Assembly (NCBI GenBank): GCA_024644515.1 | Contig: JAHEHN010000009.1 | Location: forward strand, 7,877 to 43,616 | Direction of reading: 5' to 3' | DNA from: Gammaproteobacteria bacterium | GTDB taxonomy: Bacteria; Pseudomonadota; Gammaproteobacteria; Pseudomonadales; Pseudohongiellaceae | DNA length: 35,740 nt | In this document: positions 17,813 through 27,003 of the stretch, in pieces | Position numbering within the stretch: position 1 is the first letter of the stretch | Layout of the letters: every line of letters begins with the position of its first letter | Notes under the pieces: model-generated | What the model saw: only the letters and a program-made list of their open reading frames with translations | Told to the model about the DNA's origin: nothing | Databases searched by the model: none | Position numbers and translations under genes: made by a program

Positions 17813-18622
17813 TTATCGAGCTGCTGGCGCTTTGCCAAAACTGTCCTTGCGGTATGCCATCAGTAGAATGATAACACCACCAATTATCATCGGAATCGAT
17901 AATTGCTGCCCCTTTGTCATCCAGTCAAAAGCCACAAAACCAAGGTGGGCATCGGGCTCACGAAAAAATTCTATGAAAGTTCGAAAAACGCCATATCCCA
18001 GGCAGAAGGCTCCAGTCACAGCAAATGCCGGGCGCGGTCTGGCGGAGTAAAGCCACAGGATAAAAAACAGACTTAAGCCTTCCAGGGCAAACTGATACAG
18101 CTGCGAAGGATGACGGGCAATTTGCAGGTTGTCTGCAGGAAAAACCATCGCCCATGGCACCTCTGCAGCCCTGCCCCATAATTCGCCATTGATAAAATTC
18201 CCCAGCCGCCCAAAAGCCAGCCCAAGTGGCGCTAGCGGGGCGGTAAAATCCATTACCCGAAAAACCGATTTCCCGGTGCTGCGGGCAAACAACCATAGCG
18301 CAACCCCTACTCCCTGCAAGCCACCATGAAAAGACATGCCACCCTGCCAGATATAAAAAAGCGAAAAGGGGTTCTCCAGTAAACTGCCGGCATTATAGAA
18401 AAGAACATACCCGATGCGTCCGCCCAGAATCACGCCAATGGCAGAATTGGTAATCAGGTCGCTTACCTGTGTCCGGGTCCAGCCAGAGTTTTCTGTATCT
18501 GCCCTTTTCATTCCCAGAAACCAGGCCGCGGCAAATCCCGCGATATAGGTCAACGCATACCAGTGAATCTGCAAGGGTCCCAGGGAGATGGCTACCGGAT
18601 CAATTTGGGGAAATTGCAACAT
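17813..18622 (-). CDS. lgt: Prolipoprotein diacylglyceryl transferase
   Basis: 269 aa with seven predicted membrane helices. It transfers diacylglycerol from phosphatidylglycerol to the lipobox Cys of prolipoproteins, the first step of lipoprotein maturation in the inner membrane. The Lgt signature GRLGNFINGELWGR is complete, and the HGGLQGV motif is present. It lies between ptsP and thyA, as in other gammaproteobacteria. Two lipoproteins that would use it are encoded in this window (1-1391 and the iron-binding protein at 23831-24925). Confidence 0.97.
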   Translation of the reverse strand: MLQFPQIDPVAISLGPLQIHWYALTYIAGFAAAWFLGMKRADTENSGWTRTQVSDLITNSAIGVILGGRIGYVLFYNAGSLLENPFSLFYIWQGGMSFHGGLQGVGVALWLFARSTGKSVFRVMDFTAPLAPLGLAFGRLGNFINGELWGRAAEVPWAMVFPADNLQIARHPSQLYQFALEGLSLFFILWLYSARPRPAFAVTGAFCLGYGVFRTFIEFFREPDAHLGFVAFDWMTKGQQLSIPMIIGGVIILLMAYRKDSFGKAPAAR

Positions 18623-18744
18623 ACAGTGAGACCCGGGTTAGCGTCGTGTTCCTGAAAAAAGGCGGATGGAAATAGCTGTGAAAGTATAACTTTTTTGGCG
18701 CAGGTTTTTTACCAAAACAACGCCGATGGAAAACAACACTCTGT

Positions 18745-21018
18745 CTAGCTATTGCTTGAGGTGCGCAATAGCCTGTCAACGCCGGCATTATAGAGCTCAA
18801 TATCCACCAGCGCCTTGACCGAGTCGGTATCATCCTGAGCCAGTACTTTATCCAATAGTTCTTTCGCCTGCTGAAAGGTCACGTTGCGCACCACTGATTT
18901 CACCTTTAACAGGCTGGTGGCATTCATGGAAAGCACGTCATAACCCATCGCCATCAGAAGTACTGCGGCGCCCGGATTACCCGCCATTTCTCCACAAATA
19001 CTGAGCCGCATATTTACTCTGTGCACGTCATCGGCAATCTGTTTCAGGGCGCGTAATACGGAAGGGTGCATGGTTGAATAAATTCCAGATACGCGAGGGT
19101 TATTTCTGTCAATTGCCAACAGGTACTGACTCAGATCATTACTGCCTACAGAAATAAAATCCACCCGCCTCGACAAGGCCTCAACCTGGTACATCAACGC
19201 GGGAATTTCAATCATCACCCCGATACTGGGCTTGACCACAGTCATGCCCTCTTCAACAATCTCCTGATAGGCTCGTTTGATAAGGCGAACAGAATCGTCA
19301 ACCTCCTGCATGTTACTAATCATCGGCAGCATGATCTGCAGGTTATCCAGCCCGGCGCTGGCCTTGATCATTGCACGTACCTGGCCAATAAATATTTCAG
19401 GATGATCCATGCTGACACGAATACCCCGCCATCCCAGAAAGGGGTTTTCTTCCTTGATGGGAAAATATGGCAGTGGTTTATCGCCGCCGATATCCAGCGT
19501 ACGCATGGTTACAGTCTTGGGATGGAAGGCTTCCAGCTGCTGGCGATAAATTTCAGTTTGCTCACGTTCGGTAGGGAATCGATCACGCAGAAGAAAGGGG
19601 ACTTCAGTACGAAAAAGCCCAATTCCTTCCGCGCCGCGCTCCTTGGAACGCAGCACATCCGTCATCAGGCCGGTATTCACCCACAACTCTACCCTGTGCC
19701 CGTCAAGGGTTTCGCAGGGAAGATCCTTGATAGACTCCAGACCTTCGGAAAGTTGTTCCTCTTCCCGAACAATTTCCAGAAAGCGTTCACGCAATTCATC
19801 AGAGGGGTTACTGTAAACCCGGCCATTGTAGCCATCGACAATAATCTCTTTACCATCCAGTTCGGAAAAAGGCAGGTCCTGAATACCCATGGCTGCGGGA
19901 ATACTCATGGCGCGGGCCAGAATTGCCACATGGGAATGCCCCGATCCTTTTGAGGAAACAATGCCGACAAGGTTTTCTTTTGGCACTTCTGCCAACATTG
20001 CCGCAGATAACTCCTCACTTACCAGAATACAGCGCTCAGGATATTTGCGGTTTTTTTGCTCTTTATCCTGCAAATAGAAGAGTACCCGGGAACATAAATC
20101 CTTGATGTCGGTTGCACGTTCACGCAAGTAGTCATCATCCATATGCTCAAGATTGCGGACATGATCACGAGCCACCTTGGCCAGGGCACCCTGCGCCCAG
20201 CTGCCCTCCTTGATGCGGGCAATTACTTCCGCTCCCAGGGCGTTGTCACTAAGCATATGCAGATAGGCATCAAACAGCTCCCGTTCTTCAGGGCGCAGCT
20301 GAGACCTGATTTTCATCTTCAGCTCACTGATATCTATTCTTACTGCGTTAAGGCATTCATTGAAAAAGGCTATTTCCCGATCAATATCATCAACCTTGCG
20401 TTTGGGAATAACACTGAGGTCTGCAGGTGGAAAAACAGTAATTGCCTCTGCAATCACAACGCCCGGCGCCCCTGGAACCCCTTCAAAACTGGCATCGGTT
20501 GTTTTTAGCCCGGTAGGACTGAAACCGGTGACGGCCCCGCGGGCTTCTTCATTGGCAATGATGCCTGCCAGCTGGGCCGACAAGGTAATAAGAAAAGCTT
20601 CCTCTTCTGCATCAAACGCCCGTACTTCAGCTTGCTGAACAACAAGTACGCCCAATACCTCACGATGGTGAATAACCGGCACACCCAGAAATGACTCAAA
20701 TTCCTCTTCGCGCGTTTCAGGGATATAGAGGTATCGAGAATGGGAAGAGGCATGTTCCAGGTTCACCGGTTCGGCGCGCTGGGCGACCAGACCCACCAGC
20801 CCTTCTTCCGGAGACAGGCTGGCCTTGCCTACCGAAGAGGCATCCAGTCCCTTGCTCGCCATCAGCACATAGCGCCCCAGATTGTGGTCGAGAAGGTAAA
20901 CAGAGCAGACACGGGTATCCATCGCCTTTTGTACCCGGCGCACAATAATCTCCAGGGAGGCGTTAAGATCCTTTGCCTCATTCACTTCCTGAATAATACT
21001 GCGTAAAGTTTCTAGCAT
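18745..21018 (-). CDS. ptsP: PTS-Ntr enzyme I (PEP-protein phosphotransferase)
   Basis: 757 aa from the ATG at 21018, giving MLETLRSIIQEVNEAKDL, which matches the family N-terminus. A longer frame to 21081 would overlap rppH. Domains in order: GAF (about 16-150), PEP-utiliser N-terminal helical domain (about 170-290), phosphohistidine domain with H363 in GSGHSHVAILARA, and the PEP-binding TIM barrel (about 430-720) with RTEVPFL and CGEMAGNPG. It passes phosphate from PEP to the nitrogen PTS, affecting nitrogen and potassium regulation. It starts 7 bp after rppH and is likely co-transcribed with it. Confidence 0.96.
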   Translation of the reverse strand: MLETLRSIIQEVNEAKDLNASLEIIVRRVQKAMDTRVCSVYLLDHNLGRYVLMASKGLDASSVGKASLSPEEGLVGLVAQRAEPVNLEHASSHSRYLYIPETREEEFESFLGVPVIHHREVLGVLVVQQAEVRAFDAEEEAFLITLSAQLAGIIANEEARGAVTGFSPTGLKTTDASFEGVPGAPGVVIAEAITVFPPADLSVIPKRKVDDIDREIAFFNECLNAVRIDISELKMKIRSQLRPEERELFDAYLHMLSDNALGAEVIARIKEGSWAQGALAKVARDHVRNLEHMDDDYLRERATDIKDLCSRVLFYLQDKEQKNRKYPERCILVSEELSAAMLAEVPKENLVGIVSSKGSGHSHVAILARAMSIPAAMGIQDLPFSELDGKEIIVDGYNGRVYSNPSDELRERFLEIVREEEQLSEGLESIKDLPCETLDGHRVELWVNTGLMTDVLRSKERGAEGIGLFRTEVPFLLRDRFPTEREQTEIYRQQLEAFHPKTVTMRTLDIGGDKPLPYFPIKEENPFLGWRGIRVSMDHPEIFIGQVRAMIKASAGLDNLQIMLPMISNMQEVDDSVRLIKRAYQEIVEEGMTVVKPSIGVMIEIPALMYQVEALSRRVDFISVGSNDLSQYLLAIDRNNPRVSGIYSTMHPSVLRALKQIADDVHRVNMRLSICGEMAGNPGAAVLLMAMGYDVLSMNATSLLKVKSVVRNVTFQQAKELLDKVLAQDDTDSVKALVDIELYNAGVDRLLRTSSNS

Positions 21019-21025
21019 AGGATGC

Positions 21026-21559
21026 TCAGGAACCCGTTTCCCGTTGATTGTTATTTCCGATATTGATTTCCTGCAAGGCATCCTTGAAGGGCTGGATTAA
21101 TTCTCCCAGGGCTTTTCTGTATACCTTGCGCTTGAATGACACTACCTGATTGACCGGATACCAGTAACTTACCCAGCGCCAGTGATCAAACTCGGGTTTT
21201 TCGCCCATATCAAAGCGGATTTTTTCCGTATCTGATAATAATCTCATCAGATACCACTTCTGTTTCTGTCCTATACACACAGGATGGGAGTTGTGTCGTA
21301 TTAAATGCCTGGGCAGTCGGTAACGGAGCCATTTTTCTGTGCTGGCAATTATCTCGACGTCTTCCTCTGCGAGGCCAACCTCTTCGTTCAGTTCCCTGAA
21401 CGCAGCCTGATCAGGCGACTCATCCTGCTGGACGCCGCCCTGGGGAAATTGCCATGCATCCTGCCCAAGGCGTTTCGCCCAGAGCAACTGGCCTTTTTCA
21501 TTGAAAATTATTATGCCCACATTGGGCCTGAAACCATCAGAATCTATCACGTTTATCAC
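21026..21559 (-). CDS. rppH: RNA pyrophosphohydrolase (Nudix)
   Basis: 177 aa. It removes pyrophosphate from 5'-triphosphorylated mRNA, starting RNase E-dependent decay. A full Nudix box is visible ([20 protein letters not shown] followed by VG), with WQFPQGG in front as in RppH. The start is a GTG at 21559. A second GTG at 21550 gives [12 protein letters not shown], aligns better with the E. coli N-terminus and has a GGTAG Shine-Dalgarno, so it may be the true start. Order rppH-ptsP-lgt-thyA as in enterics. Confidence 0.95.
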   Translation of the reverse strand: MINVIDSDGFRPNVGIIIFNEKGQLLWAKRLGQDAWQFPQGGVQQDESPDQAAFRELNEEVGLAEEDVEIIASTEKWLRYRLPRHLIRHNSHPVCIGQKQKWYLMRLLSDTEKIRFDMGEKPEFDHWRWVSYWYPVNQVVSFKRKVYRKALGELIQPFKDALQEINIGNNNQRETGS

Positions 21560-21673
21560 TACCGTTTTTTGGCCAAGGCGCTGCAGAATTTCCAGGCATC
21601 AACCAAAATCAAATTAACGTTTTTTCCCAGGGACCACCCCGCAAGGAGTGGCAATGCACGAATTCAGCCGAAG

Positions 21674-22060
21674 CTAGCTCTCGCAGCGTTCCCTGTACTC
21701 CTCGGCACCAAGCAGCTCTTTTAGCTCCTCTTCGTTGCTCATGCGGATTTTAAAAATCCAGCCATCGTCATAGGGCGAGGAATTGATGGTCTCCGGACTA
21801 TCTTCAAGCAGTGAATTTACTGCCAGAATTTCACCGGAAACCGGTGCATAAATATCCGAAGCGGTTTTGACAGATTCAACGACGCTGACTTCATCATGTG
21901 CCGACACCTCACTGTTAACGTCAGGTAATTCAACAAATACAACATCACCCAGTTCACTCTGGGCGTAATCGCTGATTCCAACTGTGGCAACACCATCCTC
22001 CCCTGGTTTGACCCATTCGTGGGAAGAGGCGTAAAACAGATCTTCTCGTGACTCACTCAC
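21674..22060 (-). CDS. gcvH: Glycine cleavage system H protein
   Basis: 128 aa from a GTG at 22060, chosen because AGAGGA lies 7 nt upstream; a TTG at 22066 is possible but would sit on the Shine-Dalgarno. It carries the lipoyl arm that shuttles the aminomethyl group between the P, T and L proteins. The lipoylated Lys is in [17 protein letters not shown]. The C-terminal region [18 protein letters not shown] is typical. No gcvT or gcvP lies beside it; those partners must be elsewhere. No glycine riboswitch is visible upstream. Confidence 0.96.
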   Translation of the reverse strand: MSESREDLFYASSHEWVKPGEDGVATVGISDYAQSELGDVVFVELPDVNSEVSAHDEVSVVESVKTASDIYAPVSGEILAVNSLLEDSPETINSSPYDDGWIFKIRMSNEEELKELLGAEEYRERCES

Positions 22061-22166
22061 ATTCAATTCCTCTGCAACACCGGTATTTACTACCAGTTTT
22101 CTACTCGTCAGACCCGACCTGTATTGCCGGTCATGACGCTATGACATGACTGCATCATAAGTAAGA

Positions 22167-22180
22167 GCAGGTCATCCTGC
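22167..22180 (-). terminator. Weak hairpin after the iron permease gene
   Basis: GCAGG-TCAT-CCTGC is a perfect 5-bp stem 22-35 bp downstream of the permease stop on the minus strand, followed by TCTTACTT. It is a weak candidate terminator separating the iron operon from gcvH. Confidence 0.3.
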
Positions 22181-22201
22181 AAGATGGAAATGTGACGGGC
22201 T

Positions 22202-23821
22202 TCAGGCCCTGTGTCGACCGCCCCGGGCATTGCGAATTAACAAATAAACCGGCACAAGGCCAATGGCAATCAGGGTTACTGCCGGCAATGCAGCACGCTC
22301 CCACTGTCCTTCTGCGGTCATGCTGTAAATCCTTACAGCAAGCGTATCCCAGCCAAACGGGCGCATAATCAAAGTCGCTGGCATCTCCTTCATGACATCT
22401 ACAAACACTATGGTGAACGCTGTAATAAGCCCCGGCCGCAGTAATGGAATATAGATCTGCCTTAACAGGCGTCCCGGCCTTGCACCAAGGCTGCGGGCAG
22501 CATCGATAACCGAGGGCTTCACCTGCTCCAGGCCCGCATCTATTGGCGCATAGGCAACGGCCAGAAAACGACAGCAATAGGCGATCACAAGAGCAAAAAC
22601 CGAGCCGTAAAGCAGCGTTCCCAGCGTATGATCCAGATAAGTAAAACCCAGCATTATACCCACCGCCAGTACCGAACCAGGCAGGGCATAACCAAGTGTC
22701 GCCAGGCGAATTGATATCTCGCTGATACGCTGGTTCAAGGCTGATCCGGGCAGGCGCTTCACAAACGCCAGTAGCATGGCCACTACAACAGCAAGCAATC
22801 CAGCAATGGCACCAAGCCCCAGCGTATGTCCGAGAAAGCCAAGAAAACGCCCATCCTGCTCAGCAAAACCTGCCTCCAGCATCCAGACAGTCAATTGCGC
22901 AAGAGGTAACAGGAAAGCTACAAACAGGACTACTGAACAATACGCACAAGCCGCCATAGCGGACCTGCCAGATAACTGGTAATCGGATTTATTCCGGTTG
23001 GCGCAATCCTGGGTATAACGGGCATGATGACGGGATTGTTTTTCCAGCATCAGGGTTACCCCGACAAACAACAGCAGCAGGGATGCCAGCTGGGCCGCAA
23101 CAGTAAGATTGAACAGCCCATACCAGGCGTTGTAAATAGCCGTTGTGAAGGTGTCGTAGTTGAACACCGATACTGCGCCGAAATCAGCCAGGGTCTCCAT
23201 CAGGGCCAGGGCCAGGCCGGCAATAATGGCCGGACGTGCGACAGGAATAACCACTCTGAAAAATGCCTGTTGGCGACTTAATCCCAATATGCGTCCCGCA
23301 TCAATCAGGTTGCGGCCCTGATTCAGAAATGCACTACGGGCCAGCATATAGACATAGGGATAGAGAACAAGGCTGAGAATAATGATTACCCCCATGGCGC
23401 CCTGAACGTCTGGAAACCATGTGTCCGGTCCCAGACGCTCTCGCAGGAAGGTCTGCACGGGGCCGGAAAAGTTCATGATGCCCAGAAATACAAAAGCCAT
23501 CACGTAACCCGGTATTGCCAGCGGCAACATCAAGGCCCATTCAAAAAAACGCCTTCCAGGGAAATCACAAAGAGTGGTCAGCCAGGCCAGGCTTACCCCA
23601 AGGCAAACAACACCTGTCCCTACACCAAGCACCAGCATCAGGGTATTAACGGCCAGACGATCCAGCTTGGTTTCAAACAGGTGCTGCCAGATTGCCTGCT
23701 CACCAGTGCCAACCGTTGCCCATTGTGCGACGATAATCAGTAGCGGGAAAATTACCACGGCAGCGGCAAAAAGAGCCAGGCTGCGCCATAACCAGCTGCC
23801 ACCTGACAGCATTGAATTCAT
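22202..23821 (-). CDS. fbpB: Fe(III) ABC transporter permease (SfuB/HitB/FbpB type)
   Basis: 539 aa with about 12 membrane helices in two homologous halves, the fused-permease form typical of ferric-iron importers. Each half has an EAA-like loop: IDAGRILGLSRQQAFFRVV and IDAARSLGARPGRLLRQIY. Its Shine-Dalgarno AGGA overlaps the stop codon of fbpA, 10 bp upstream, so the two are one operon. The ATPase gene (fbpC) is not in the window next to them and must be supplied from another locus. Confidence 0.93.
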   Translation of the reverse strand: MNSMLSGGSWLWRSLALFAAAVVIFPLLIIVAQWATVGTGEQAIWQHLFETKLDRLAVNTLMLVLGVGTGVVCLGVSLAWLTTLCDFPGRRFFEWALMLPLAIPGYVMAFVFLGIMNFSGPVQTFLRERLGPDTWFPDVQGAMGVIIILSLVLYPYVYMLARSAFLNQGRNLIDAGRILGLSRQQAFFRVVIPVARPAIIAGLALALMETLADFGAVSVFNYDTFTTAIYNAWYGLFNLTVAAQLASLLLLFVGVTLMLEKQSRHHARYTQDCANRNKSDYQLSGRSAMAACAYCSVVLFVAFLLPLAQLTVWMLEAGFAEQDGRFLGFLGHTLGLGAIAGLLAVVVAMLLAFVKRLPGSALNQRISEISIRLATLGYALPGSVLAVGIMLGFTYLDHTLGTLLYGSVFALVIAYCCRFLAVAYAPIDAGLEQVKPSVIDAARSLGARPGRLLRQIYIPLLRPGLITAFTIVFVDVMKEMPATLIMRPFGWDTLAVRIYSMTAEGQWERAALPAVTLIAIGLVPVYLLIRNARGGRHRA

Positions 23822-23830
23822 GATGGATTC

Positions 23831-24925
23831 CTAGCGGTAATCAGCACGGTCCATCAACATGACCGCTTCGGCCTGCAGACGACCAGCTGTTTCCACGTTC
23901 AGACTGTCCTGCCTGAACGCACCCCAGCTGGCAACCAGATCGACCGGTTCTATCGCCGGATTCGCCGGGTATTCCAGGTTTAATGCTGAAAACATGCTTT
24001 GAGGTTCTTCCGTGGAAAGCCACTCAATCAGACGTTGGGCAGCCAGCGGATTTTTTGCATATTGTGTGAGACCTGCTCCGGAGATGTTGACATGAACACC
24101 ACTTGAAGCCTGGTTGGCCCAGAACAGAGCAACCGGGATTTGAGGATCAGCACTCTGTAATTGACCGAGATAATAGGTATTCACCAGGCCAACATCGCAC
24201 TGACCTGCAGCGATTGCCTCAATTAACAAGGCATCGCTACTGAATACACGCGTTGCCAGGTTATTTACCCATCCTTCCACAATTTCCTGGGTCGCATCCT
24301 TACCCAGTCGTTCAATCATGGTGGCAACCAGAGACATGTTATAGACCTTACGGGAGGTACGCAGGCACAGCCTGCCCTGCCACTGTTCATTCGCCAGGGC
24401 TTCATAGGTACTTAATGAGGCTGGATCCACGCGCTCGGTAGAATAGGCTATGGTGCGTGCCCGAACTGACAGACCAAACCAGCGATTTTGTGGATCACGT
24501 AAATGTGAAGGGATATTATTTTCCAGAACAGCTGACTGTATCGGTGCCAGCAATCCTTTTTCAGCTGCAGACCAGAGATTGCCTGCATCCACCGTATACA
24601 ACACATCAGCAAAGGTTTGCTTTCCTTCCGCCTGTAAACGCGCAATCAACGGTCCATCTTCACCGGTCTGGTATTGCACTTCGATACCTGTTTCTTCAGT
24701 AAAACGATCGAACAGGGGCTTGATAAGATGTTCCTGGCGTGATGAATAAACGATGACCGGGCCGGTTATCTCCTGAGCAGACAGCGATCCTGCTGCAGAC
24801 TGCTGCAGCGCTTCTTCATCTGCAGCGACAGCATTGCCGGTTTCCGGAGCAGAGGCTGGATCCGAGCAGGCAAGCGGGACTGACAGCAGCAATAATATAA
24901 ACAATCGATTGATGGCCCGATACAT
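23831..24925 (-). CDS. fbpA: Fe(III) ABC transporter substrate-binding lipoprotein
   Basis: 364 aa. A signal ending VPLAC makes it a lipoprotein, unlike the soluble periplasmic FbpA of Neisseria. The mature protein starts VIVYSSRQEHLIKPL and has the FbpA-family iron-binding pattern, including paired tyrosines in LVNTYYLGQL. It captures Fe(III) in the periplasm for the permease that follows. A clear Shine-Dalgarno (GAGGAG) lies 6 nt before the ATG, and a promoter overlapped by a Fur box lies 25-55 bp upstream, so it should be induced by iron starvation. Confidence 0.93.
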   Translation of the reverse strand: MYRAINRLFILLLLSVPLACSDPASAPETGNAVAADEEALQQSAAGSLSAQEITGPVIVYSSRQEHLIKPLFDRFTEETGIEVQYQTGEDGPLIARLQAEGKQTFADVLYTVDAGNLWSAAEKGLLAPIQSAVLENNIPSHLRDPQNRWFGLSVRARTIAYSTERVDPASLSTYEALANEQWQGRLCLRTSRKVYNMSLVATMIERLGKDATQEIVEGWVNNLATRVFSSDALLIEAIAAGQCDVGLVNTYYLGQLQSADPQIPVALFWANQASSGVHVNISGAGLTQYAKNPLAAQRLIEWLSTEEPQSMFSALNLEYPANPAIEPVDLVASWGAFRQDSLNVETAGRLQAEAVMLMDRADYR

Positions 24926-24949
24926 TTTAAACTCCTCGTGATGGGGCGC

Positions 24950-24980
24950 AAATGATAATTATTATCATTTAGAAAGGCAA
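24950..24980 (-). promoter_or_regulatory. Fur-controlled promoter of fbpAB
   Basis: A perfect 10-1-10 palindrome at 24950-24970 (AAATGATAAT, one T, ATTATCATTT) matches the Fur box. On the minus strand TTGCCT (24975-24980) and TATCAT (24952-24957) are separated by exactly 17 bp and form a good sigma70 promoter, with the -10 inside the palindrome. Fur binding would block RNA polymerase directly. The distance to the fbpA ATG leaves a leader of about 20 nt. Confidence 0.92.
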
Positions 24981-25027
24981 GGTTAAAGATCTCTATCCAA
25001 AATACCCTGGCGCATAAAAATACTGCT

Positions 25028-26278
25028 TCACAGCCCCATAGCCTGCCGCACTAGCTGTTTTTTGACCCCGGGCAGCTTATCAGTAAGCTTCAGGCCACTA
25101 TTACGCAACCATTTCAGTCCCGGATCCTCGGAGCCGAACAGGCCTTTAAAGCCTTCCATTGCCGCCATCATTGTCATGTTCTGGCCTTTCCTGGCGCGCT
25201 GGTAGCGACTCAGAGTCTGGTGGCTTGGAAAGTCTTCTCCCTTCACCAAGGCGCTGGAAATGACCTGTGAGAGCACCTCAACGTCTGCGAAGCCCATGTT
25301 TACCCCCTGCCCGGCCAAAGGGTGGATGCTATGGGCCGCATCTCCGATCAGGGCAATGTTGTCCTGCACATAATCTGTAGCATGACGCTGCCACAGGGGG
25401 AAACAGGCTCTGCTGTCAATATGGAGAATTTTCCCCAGCCTGAACTCAAAGGCCTCTCCAAGACGCTTCATGAACTCTTGATCATCCAGCGCCATCAAGG
25501 CGTCTGCCTCCTCTGTGACACATGACCAGACAATGGAACAGTACTGTTGCCCGGATTTTTCAGCAGAAGCCAGATACAGCGGCAGGAATGCCAGCGGGCC
25601 GGTCTTCATAAAGCGCTGACGGGCGGTGAACTGATGGTCTGATTCGGTTTTCACTGTTGTAACCAGGGCTTTGTGGCCATACTCCCATTGTCGAACCGTG
25701 AAGCCAGACTGCTCCCTGATAAACGAATTCCCGCCATCCGCACCAATCAGCAAGCTTGTGGCGACGGTATCGCCATTTGCCAGTGTCACGATGACCAGGG
25801 AATTATCCGAATTCTCACCGGTATTGATCGCTTCGATCTCGGTATTATGCAGGGTGGTTATTTGAGGAGAGGATTTTGCCCGCTCGAACAGCGCTGCTTT
25901 GATCAAGCGATTCTCAACAATATGTCCCAGTGATTCCGCATATAACTCTGCAGCAGCAAAATGAATCGAACCGGTGCCCTCCCCGTCCCATACATCCATG
26001 CTGTGGTAAGGACAAACCCTGACCGATTGCATTAATTCCCAAACGCCAAGCTGCTCCAGCATGACCTGACTTGACATTGTGAGAGCACTGACACGAGGAT
26101 CAAAATCAGGTTGATCAGCATTTTTTCTGATTTCATCCAGTGTAAAGGCTTCCTTACCGGCATCGATAAGCAAAATCTGCAGACCTGTTCCGGAAAGTGA
26201 GCACGCAGCAGCGAGTCCGACAGGACCTGCGCCAGCTATTACAATATCTACCTTTTTCACATCCTGGCTTTTCATCAT
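25028..26278 (-). CDS. FAD-dependent ubiquinone-biosynthesis-type hydroxylase (UbiH/UbiF/VisC/COQ6 family)
   Basis: 416 aa. The N-terminal Rossmann motif is VDIVIAGAGPVGLAAA, the middle motif has GADGGNS, and the second FAD motif is GDAAHSIHPLAGQGVNMGFAD. These are the three hallmarks of flavin aromatic hydroxylases in coenzyme Q synthesis. Which ring position it hydroxylates (UbiF-, UbiI- or UbiH-like) cannot be decided here. The ATG pair at 26276-26278 has a poor Shine-Dalgarno. It is divergent from ribA and upstream of fbpA, which has its own promoter. Confidence 0.92.
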   Translation of the reverse strand: MMKSQDVKKVDIVIAGAGPVGLAAACSLSGTGLQILLIDAGKEAFTLDEIRKNADQPDFDPRVSALTMSSQVMLEQLGVWELMQSVRVCPYHSMDVWDGEGTGSIHFAAAELYAESLGHIVENRLIKAALFERAKSSPQITTLHNTEIEAINTGENSDNSLVIVTLANGDTVATSLLIGADGGNSFIREQSGFTVRQWEYGHKALVTTVKTESDHQFTARQRFMKTGPLAFLPLYLASAEKSGQQYCSIVWSCVTEEADALMALDDQEFMKRLGEAFEFRLGKILHIDSRACFPLWQRHATDYVQDNIALIGDAAHSIHPLAGQGVNMGFADVEVLSQVISSALVKGEDFPSHQTLSRYQRARKGQNMTMMAAMEGFKGLFGSEDPGLKWLRNSGLKLTDKLPGVKKQLVRQAMGL

Positions 26279-26300
26279 TAAGGTTTATACGAATATTTTA

Positions 26301-26332
26301 TAAGGAGGTGAATTATGCGGTATTCACGCTGA
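26301..26332 (+). promoter_or_regulatory. Perfect Shine-Dalgarno with five-codon ORF upstream of ribA
   Basis: TAAGGAGGTGA at 26301-26311 is an 11-base match to the anti-Shine-Dalgarno end of 16S rRNA. Six bases after GGAGG is an ATG (26315) encoding Met-Arg-Tyr-Ser-Arg, then a TGA TAA double stop. The frame is the same as ribA, 87 bp downstream. It could be a leader peptide, a ribosome standby site, or the remnant of an older ribA start. A small hairpin (CCGC-TACAG-GCGG, 26341-26353) follows it. Confidence 0.6.
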
Positions 26333-26401
26333 TAAATTAACCGCTACAGGCGGATTTCTGGTAAAGTGCACGCCCAGAAAAGTTCAGGAACAACGACCCC
26401 A

Positions 26402-26986
26402 GTGACTGTTAAATTTATTTCCTCTTCCAAGCTGCCCACGCAGTTTGGTGACTTTGAAATTCATGCTTTTGAAGATTCCGATGGCAAAAAGGAACATATT
26501 GCCCTGGTCTATGGAAATATTGCAGAGCAGGAACGCGTGCTTTGCCGTATCCATTCAGAATGCCTGACCGGTGATGCACTATTTAGTTTGCGTTGTGACT
26601 GTGGCTCACAATTAAGAGAGGCAATGCAGCGTATTGCCACTCGAGGCAACGGCGTCATTATTTATTTGCGCCAGGAAGGACGCGACATCGGCCTGGGCAA
26701 TAAAATACGCGCATACCACTTGCAGGATGAAGGTGCTGATACCGTGCAAGCTAACCAGGCCCTGGGCTTTGATGCCGATGAAAGGCGCTATGATATGTGC
26801 AAGCCAATATTTTCTTTCCTGGGAGTTTCAGATATCGAGCTGATGACCAACAACCCCCTGAAAGTTGAAGCCTTGCAAAAACTGGGAATCTCAGCGCTGC
26901 GTATTCCAATTATTACGGGTGAGAATTCTCACAATCAGGCTTACCTGGCGACCAAACGCAGCAAGCTCGGTCATATTCCCAGCTAG
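26402..26986 (+). CDS. ribA: GTP cyclohydrolase II
   Basis: 195 aa from a GTG at 26402. It opens the imidazole ring of GTP, the first step of riboflavin synthesis. The start was chosen because it puts the zinc cysteines at C54, C65 and C67 exactly as in E. coli RibA. A GTG at 26366 would add 12 residues. The motifs RIHSECLTGDALFSLRCDCG, RQEGRDIGL and TNNPLKVE are complete. No bifunctional RibB part is fused. The Shine-Dalgarno is poor, in contrast to the perfect one 90 bp upstream; no FMN riboswitch is visible. Confidence 0.93.
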   Translation: MTVKFISSSKLPTQFGDFEIHAFEDSDGKKEHIALVYGNIAEQERVLCRIHSECLTGDALFSLRCDCGSQLREAMQRIATRGNGVIIYLRQEGRDIGLGNKIRAYHLQDEGADTVQANQALGFDADERRYDMCKPIFSFLGVSDIELMTNNPLKVEALQKLGISALRIPIITGENSHNQAYLATKRSKLGHIPS

Positions 26987-27003
26987 GTAAACACCCTTAC
27001 AGG

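Noticed and set aside
19402-19953. 183-codon plus-strand ORF inside ptsP
   Set aside because: Antisense to the catalytic core of a very well-recognised gene.
21600-21673. Terminator after gcvH
   Set aside because: A stem with one G-T pair (CCACTCC with GGGGTGG) exists, but it is followed by an A-run and not a T-run on the gcvH strand.
22061-22201. Glycine riboswitch upstream of gcvH
   Set aside because: The conserved aptamer core elements are not found.
22155-22577. 140-codon minus-strand ORF at the end of the iron permease gene
   Set aside because: It is an alternative frame on the same strand as the permease, which has clear membrane helices and EAA loops there.
26279-26401. FMN riboswitch upstream of ribA
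   Set aside because: The region is too short and lacks the conserved RFN junction sequences; only the small ORF and a 4-bp hairpin are visible.
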